Source of the DNA: Gnetum montanum
Lineage: Eukaryota; Streptophyta; Gnetopsida; Gnetales; Gnetaceae
Assembly: GCA_015680685.1 (NCBI GenBank)
Contig: MNCI01036292.1
Coordinates: 677,254-741,253, forward strand
DNA length: 64,000 nucleotides
Direction: 5' to 3'
Under the pieces are notes generated by a model. It was not told the origin of the DNA and ran no database searches. It saw nothing but the letters and a program-made list of their open reading frames with translations. Position numbers and translations under genes: made by a program. Below, one piece after another: positions 59,880 to 64,000 of the stretch. Position 1 is the first letter of the stretch, and the number at the start of each line of letters is the position of its first letter.

Positions 59880-60975
59880 TCTACCACTACCACCATCAGC
59901 ACAAGTGTTGTTGTTGGTTTCTTGCCTCCGGAATGAAGCAACTTTGCCAATGGGTGTTACACCCACTTTCAAACTATCATGTGTAGGCTTTAAGAAGAAT
60001 CTGGTGTTGTGGGATATGATTTCATGGGTGGGGTCGGCTGACCTCCTATCCCTACTCCAAGGGAAGTTGAACCTTGAGGACAACCCATTCTAGACAAATT
60101 GGCAAGGGGACCACATGCTTTTCTAGGGTGTACAGATTAAGCTAAATAAGGTAGTGATTGTGGAGGGTCTAGGGGTGCTAATAATAGGTGAAATAGTACT
60201 TCCCATGGGTTGTGGTCTCTAGGATGTCGAGGCTTTTCTTTATGGGCTAGTGCCCAAGATGAGGAGTGGTCAGATTCCCAAATCGATGCTCCCACTAATT
60301 TGGTGGGATGCTACTGAGTTGGTTGATTGGTATTTTATGCACTTTGGAAATGTTTGGAAGTTATCGGGTGTGCATTTTAATTTCTTGAAATGCCTAAGGC
60401 TAGGACATGTGGTCAACCTACCATGGTTCTTTCTAGAGACATTGTGGAGCCAGTGGCATGGATAACATTTGGGGTTATTCTAGCCCTATGGAGGGCAACT
60501 TAGCCTTGCATGCCTTTGTAGCTGAGGAACACACCAATCCATGCTATTTATGGGAGGAGGTAGCCTTGCCACTCTCCATTGGTTGTGGATTTGATTGAGA
60601 AGTTTGACGATCAAGAGGTTGAACTCAGGTCACCAAATTTGATTGTGAAAGAATGCTCATTGGTGGCTCCGCCTAATGTTGTTGATGGGTCCATGCCTCA
60701 TGACCTTAAGGCTATGCTAACTAGGGTAGCAGATCAGGCCCAAGCAAAGAAAAGGGCCCTATCAAAGTGTAAGTGAAGGGCTTAGGAGGAGGAGTTCCAA
60801 TGATAGTTGGAATTGGTCAAATGTGTCCATTTATTGGAACTGGTCAAATGCATCCATGCAAAAGAGGCCAAAGAGAAGAATTGATGATGGGACTTGGTTG
60901 AGGCAGTAGTAATGAATGAGCTCGAGGTGGAGCTCTAAAAACGTATTCAAGAGTAGCTCCAAAAAGAAGTGTCAA
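59880..60975 (+). pseudogene. unidentified ORF 3' of LINE 2, with helical C-terminus
   Basis: A long plus-strand frame with only a few stops: LSCVGFKKNLVLWDMISW (about 59970), GEIVLPMGCGL, then 60250-60464 with MLPLIWWDATELVDWYF and LRLGHVVNLPWFFLETLW, then 60579-60775 ending DQAQAKKRALSKCK, then further charged helical sequence to about 60975. Near 60808-60855 there is a small tandem duplication giving LELVKCVH/LELVKCIH. It is better preserved than the RT before it. It could be a third ORF of this LINE family (LINE 1 has a helical ORF in the same position) or a fragment of another element. I do not recognise the globular part. Confidence 0.45.
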
Positions 60976-61090
60976 TGATCAATAACCCACGCAAGAGAGG
61001 AACAGGAGCACCGTGAGCGAAAGGAGATGGTGGCTGCTCAAATCCACTAGTAGCCAATTTCATGAGGCTAAATATACATCCTGGTTGGGT

Positions 61091-62113
61091 TGTTAACAAC
61101 AAGTAGCCTCAAGAAATCAATTTTGAATTGAAAGTCCAAGGTGCTACCAAAATACTCTTACAAATTAAGAGAAAATAGTCCATTGAATGAGCCAAACAAT
61201 CCCCAAAAATCAATCACAAAATCCTTTCATAGCAGCAACAAAATCAACCTCCCATGAGCCTATAAGAACACTCTAGAAAGTTTAAGAAATGGCTGAGAAT
61301 AAGTAAGGAACAACTACTCTCCTTCTCTTCTCAACTCTTCTCACCTCAAACTAGTGTATTCTCCTTCTCTTGGGCAAAGGTTGTTTTTGAAAGTAAACCC
61401 ACCCTTCTATTTATAGGATGAAGGACACACTATGGCTTGCACACAAAAGTCTACCCAATGGGCCCAATAACCCAAATATCTTTCTTTTTTTAATTCATGA
61501 TATCTTTAACAAAGAAGCTCTCATGAGGGAGTAGTTGAGGTGAGAGTGACAACACTCAAAAAAGTCACATAGGAGTGGTTGTGAAAGTGACAACACTCAC
61601 AGGTTACATGGAAGTGGTTGAGAATGAAATCACTCAATAAGGTCACATGGGAGTGAACATGACAACACTTAAGAAAGTCAATTTTCCCTTATTAAATGAG
61701 TCTTTTGTCATTTTTCTTTTCAACCATCAATATGAAGCACATTGTCAATGTTAAAATTCATTTCATCTTATTTTACATAATTCATAGCAAAAGGAATTAA
61801 GAATAATTTTTTAACATTAGAATTATTCTAACTAAATGTCAAAATAAAACATTAATCCAATTCCATTACTTCTAAAATAATGATAGACTTTGTCATGCTT
61901 ATTTGTCAACAAATATCCATATATGTATTACATGAAATAATAAATAATTGAAAGAAATCAGAAATAAATCGTAAGCTTGCTTATGTCATTTAACAAAAAT
62001 ATTTATATTACTTAGAAGTATTAGGTACATATAACAAAAACATTTAAAAGCTAATTAAAGTCTAAGTATCTAATAGGGTGCTATATTCACATGTGCAAAT
62101 GTGGAGCACTACA
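61091..62113 (-). mobile_element. candidate solo LTR
   Basis: On the minus strand it would start TGTAGTGCTCCACATTTGC and end TTGTTGTTAACA, giving TG...CA ends about 1.02 kb apart. It contains a TATA box (CCTATAAATAGAAGGG on the minus strand near 61418) followed by a pyrimidine- and purine-rich stretch typical of an R/U5 region, and a tandem repeat in the upstream part. The neighbouring 5-mers (TGGGT, AAGAA) do not match, so the ends or the call may be wrong. Confidence 0.4.
61525..61682. repeat. about 50-bp tandem repeat (GTGACAACACTCA core)
   Basis: Three and a half units of GTCACATGGGAGTGGTTGTG followed by AAAGTGACAACACTCA. It lies in the candidate LTR, upstream of the TATA box in minus orientation, as U3 repeats would. 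Confidence 0.8.
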
Positions 62114-62320
62114 AAGAAAATGGGGAGGAAACATTGTGTAATGCTTAGGAGCTCCATGGAACAATGACTTTCTAATTAGAAGCATCCTTACATTGAGTTA
62201 AGGGATAACTACAAATTATTCTTTATGAAGATTAAAGACATGATGAAGTAGCAGTCAATCATCTTGCATCTAGAAGAGATATAGTGCAAGTAGATGAGTC
62301 TTCAAAAGCTTAAACATTAA
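62114..62320. other. spacer, no assignable feature
   Basis: Noncoding DNA between the candidate LTR and the SINE-like sequence. It may be 3' sequence of LINE 2, but I see no proof. Confidence 0.3.
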
Positions 62321-62500
62321 GGTGTTTTAGCTTGGTGGTAAGATTCTTAGCTTAGTAATCCCAAGTCATAGGTTTGACTCTACTAAGCAGTACTAAGTTA
62401 TAAAGTTTAAAATAAAAGTCTATAAAAGAAATTCTAAAATTGATCCAATAGATCCAAGGGATCTTATAAAAAATTCAGTTTCAGTTTCAATGAAGTTTTT
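62321..62500 (+). mobile_element. SINE-like sequence with tRNA-type promoter
   Basis: An A-box-like TAGCTTGGTGGTAAG at 62328 and a B-box-like GGTTTGACTCTA at 62371 are spaced about 43 bp apart, as in tRNA-derived plant SINEs. Such elements are transcribed by RNA polymerase III and mobilised by LINE proteins. The region cannot fold as a normal tRNA as far as I can judge. The 3' boundary is unclear. Confidence 0.5.
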
Positions 62501-62519
62501 GGCTTTGTGAGACTGTAGA

Positions 62520-62810
62520 CAATTAGGGTGATCATAGATCAAGTTCATTTTGGTATAAGACCCAATTGTATTTGTCACTCTTCATCTTGCCTAATGGGAT
62601 TATTTGTTTCTGCTTATTTACTTGGTGTTTTCTTTATAGCTATTTTGGGTTTTGGGCCCCTTCGGGCCATTTTAAATCTAGTTGTTATGTTCTCATGGAT
62701 AATGTTATTATGCCCCACCCCTACATCTTGCTGAGGGATTTCTCAACCCCTCTTGTACCCATATGTATTTTCCTGTCTATAATACATCATGACCTAATCT
62801 CTAAAAAAAA
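62520..62810 (+). mobile_element. LINE 3' tail with poly(A)
   Basis: Shares with the 3' end of LINE 1 (35540-35900, minus strand) the blocks CTATTTTGGGTTTTGGGCC (LINE 1: TTATTTTGGGTTTTTTTGG), TTGTACCCATATGTATTTTC (LINE 1: TTGTACATATTTCTTTTC) and GACCTAATCT before the A run (LINE 1: GACCTAACCT). The A run is at 62803-62810. It is either a 5'-truncated LINE, the displaced tail of LINE 2, or the LINE-like tail of the SINE-like sequence directly upstream. Confidence 0.55.
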
Positions 62811-62813
62811 TCA

Positions 62814-62894
62814 TGGATTTAACTTTGCTAGCCATGGTAACCATTTATCATATTCTGATTTTCCATATCAATAGAGTGGATTTAACTTTGCTAG
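62814..62894. repeat. 18-bp direct repeat 63 bp apart
   Basis: TGGATTTAACTTTGCTAG occurs at 62814-62831 and again, identical, at 62877-62894. It directly follows the poly(A) of the LINE tail. Confidence 0.9.
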
Positions 62895-64000
62895 AATGGG
62901 ACAAATTTTATCTAATAAATCAAGATCATGCAATCATAGACAAAACAAACTAACATTTTATTAAATTGAGGACAAGCACATGTCCTGAGCAACTATAATA
63001 GATCAATTGTAGCTCAGTTCTCCGTTTTGGACATACATTAGCAATGACAAAGTCTCTTAAGAGTGCATCATCCAAGCGGCATTGACTATCTAATGATGGA
63101 ATCAAATTTTGATTTCCCCAATGTTTGAAATAGATTTAACAATTCCATCACAAATAAATACTTTAAGCACTAAAAATAGGAAAATACAACCATAAACATT
63201 TTTTTCTTTTTTTCTTTTTTTCTTTTTTTTTATATCCTTTTGGGGTAGACTACAAACCAAGGATCTGTAGTGCCTCGGTTACAAGTGATAATGAAAATTT
63301 GGATACATGTTTTAAAGAACAATAAATATCTTTCATAATGCTAGAGATAGTATGCGTCTGCAAACCATAACACTAAAGAGAGTGTGGGAAATAGATCCAT
63401 TTTGGTTTTTCATTGAAAACTCCTTAAATAACATGCAAGGTCTGATTACAGTGTTAAGGCTTTTATCCACAACGATACTGGGCAAGAATACTTATGGTTA
63501 AAAGGTGCATGTTAAACACACCATTGTAAGGCTTCCCAAACTTTAACTCTTATAGTTTTTCATTTCTCTTCAATGTTATGCCTCAATGAAATCACCTATG
63601 TTCTGTCTATATGGCTAAACATGTTCTGAAGCACGTTGAAAATTTTTCCATAGTGAAAATCACAAAAGACATTAATAGAAAGCAGCCAAAAACTTATGTG
63701 ATAAGAATTAGAGAAAACAGAAAAATCCTAATTGCTAGAGCTCAATGGGAGCGATGTCAGATTGCTTCAACCAGCATGAAAGATGAAACTATCTCTTAAA
63801 ATATATCTTCTTAACCTATCATTATCAATACTAACAATACTAATTATGAGGTTTTATTAATTCAACATCAAGTAATAACTTTGACTTATATGCAACGGAT
63901 ACATACTAACTTAAAAACAAGTAATGGTCTGTACTCAAGAAACAACCCATGCACTTTAATCCAAACATGAAACATCAAATTTTAGGAATATTCTTTTTCC
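62895..64000. other. AT-rich intergenic DNA, no gene
   Basis: No recognisable coding region. The open frame at 63611-63799 (62 residues, lysine- and arginine-rich) has no known domain. A homopyrimidine stretch of four TTTTTTTC-like units lies at 63198-63232. Confidence 0.45.

Noticed and set aside
62321-62395. Possible tRNA gene
   Set aside because: A- and B-box-like motifs are present but I cannot form a proper acceptor stem or anticodon arm; a SINE head fits better.

Overview
The window looks like intergenic DNA from a land plant with a large, repeat-rich nuclear genome. I found no intact host gene, rRNA, tRNA gene, CRISPR array or prokaryotic feature. Almost everything recognisable is decayed retrotransposon sequence: Ty3/gypsy LTR elements resembling the Tat lineage, and L1-type LINEs with a DUF4283-like ORF1. 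Nearly every reading frame carries stops and frameshifts. The one clean pair of LTRs is only about 80% identical by a rough hand count, so the insertions are old. Old diverged elements would suit a gymnosperm or another giant plant genome, but that is a weak inference.

Regions 1-25350 form a cluster of related Tat-like elements. At 1-3330 lies a minus-strand fragment (A2) with gag-protease, a repeat block and, on the opposite strand, the last exons of a non-retroviral gene. At 3418-6915 is a second, longer copy of that gene with canonical GT-AG introns. At 7040-14612 is a plus-strand fragment (A) with a pol region (RT, RNase H, a second RNase H, integrase), a minisatellite, a 3' untranslated region, a polypurine tract and an LTR. 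At 15874-25350 is element B: LTR, primer-binding site, truncated gag-protease, minisatellite, a third copy of the foreign gene in antisense, a second LTR, and then another primer-binding site and gag start.

Region 25360-34280 holds unidentified degraded coding sequence, a 2.4-kb tandem array with a unit of about 77 bp, and a minus-strand gypsy integrase and gag remnant of a different family.

Region 35526-47952 is a clear nested insertion. A LINE of about 4.95 kb (minus strand, 14-bp target-site duplication) is interrupted by a complete 7445-bp LTR element, C (minus strand, 5-bp duplication ATGAT). Element C has both LTRs, a primer-binding site and a polypurine tract, but only gag-protease and no pol.

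Region 47953-64000 is AT-rich DNA with two further LINE copies (49500-51480; 55500-59870), an unidentified ORF ending in a helical region just 3' of the second LINE, a candidate solo LTR, a tRNA-headed SINE-like sequence and a LINE 3' tail with poly(A).

The most unusual signal is that the Tat-like family appears to carry a multi-exon gene in antisense between its coding region and its 3' LTR. The same short sequence cores also recur as minisatellites in its gag, its untranslated regions, its LTRs and the introns of that gene.
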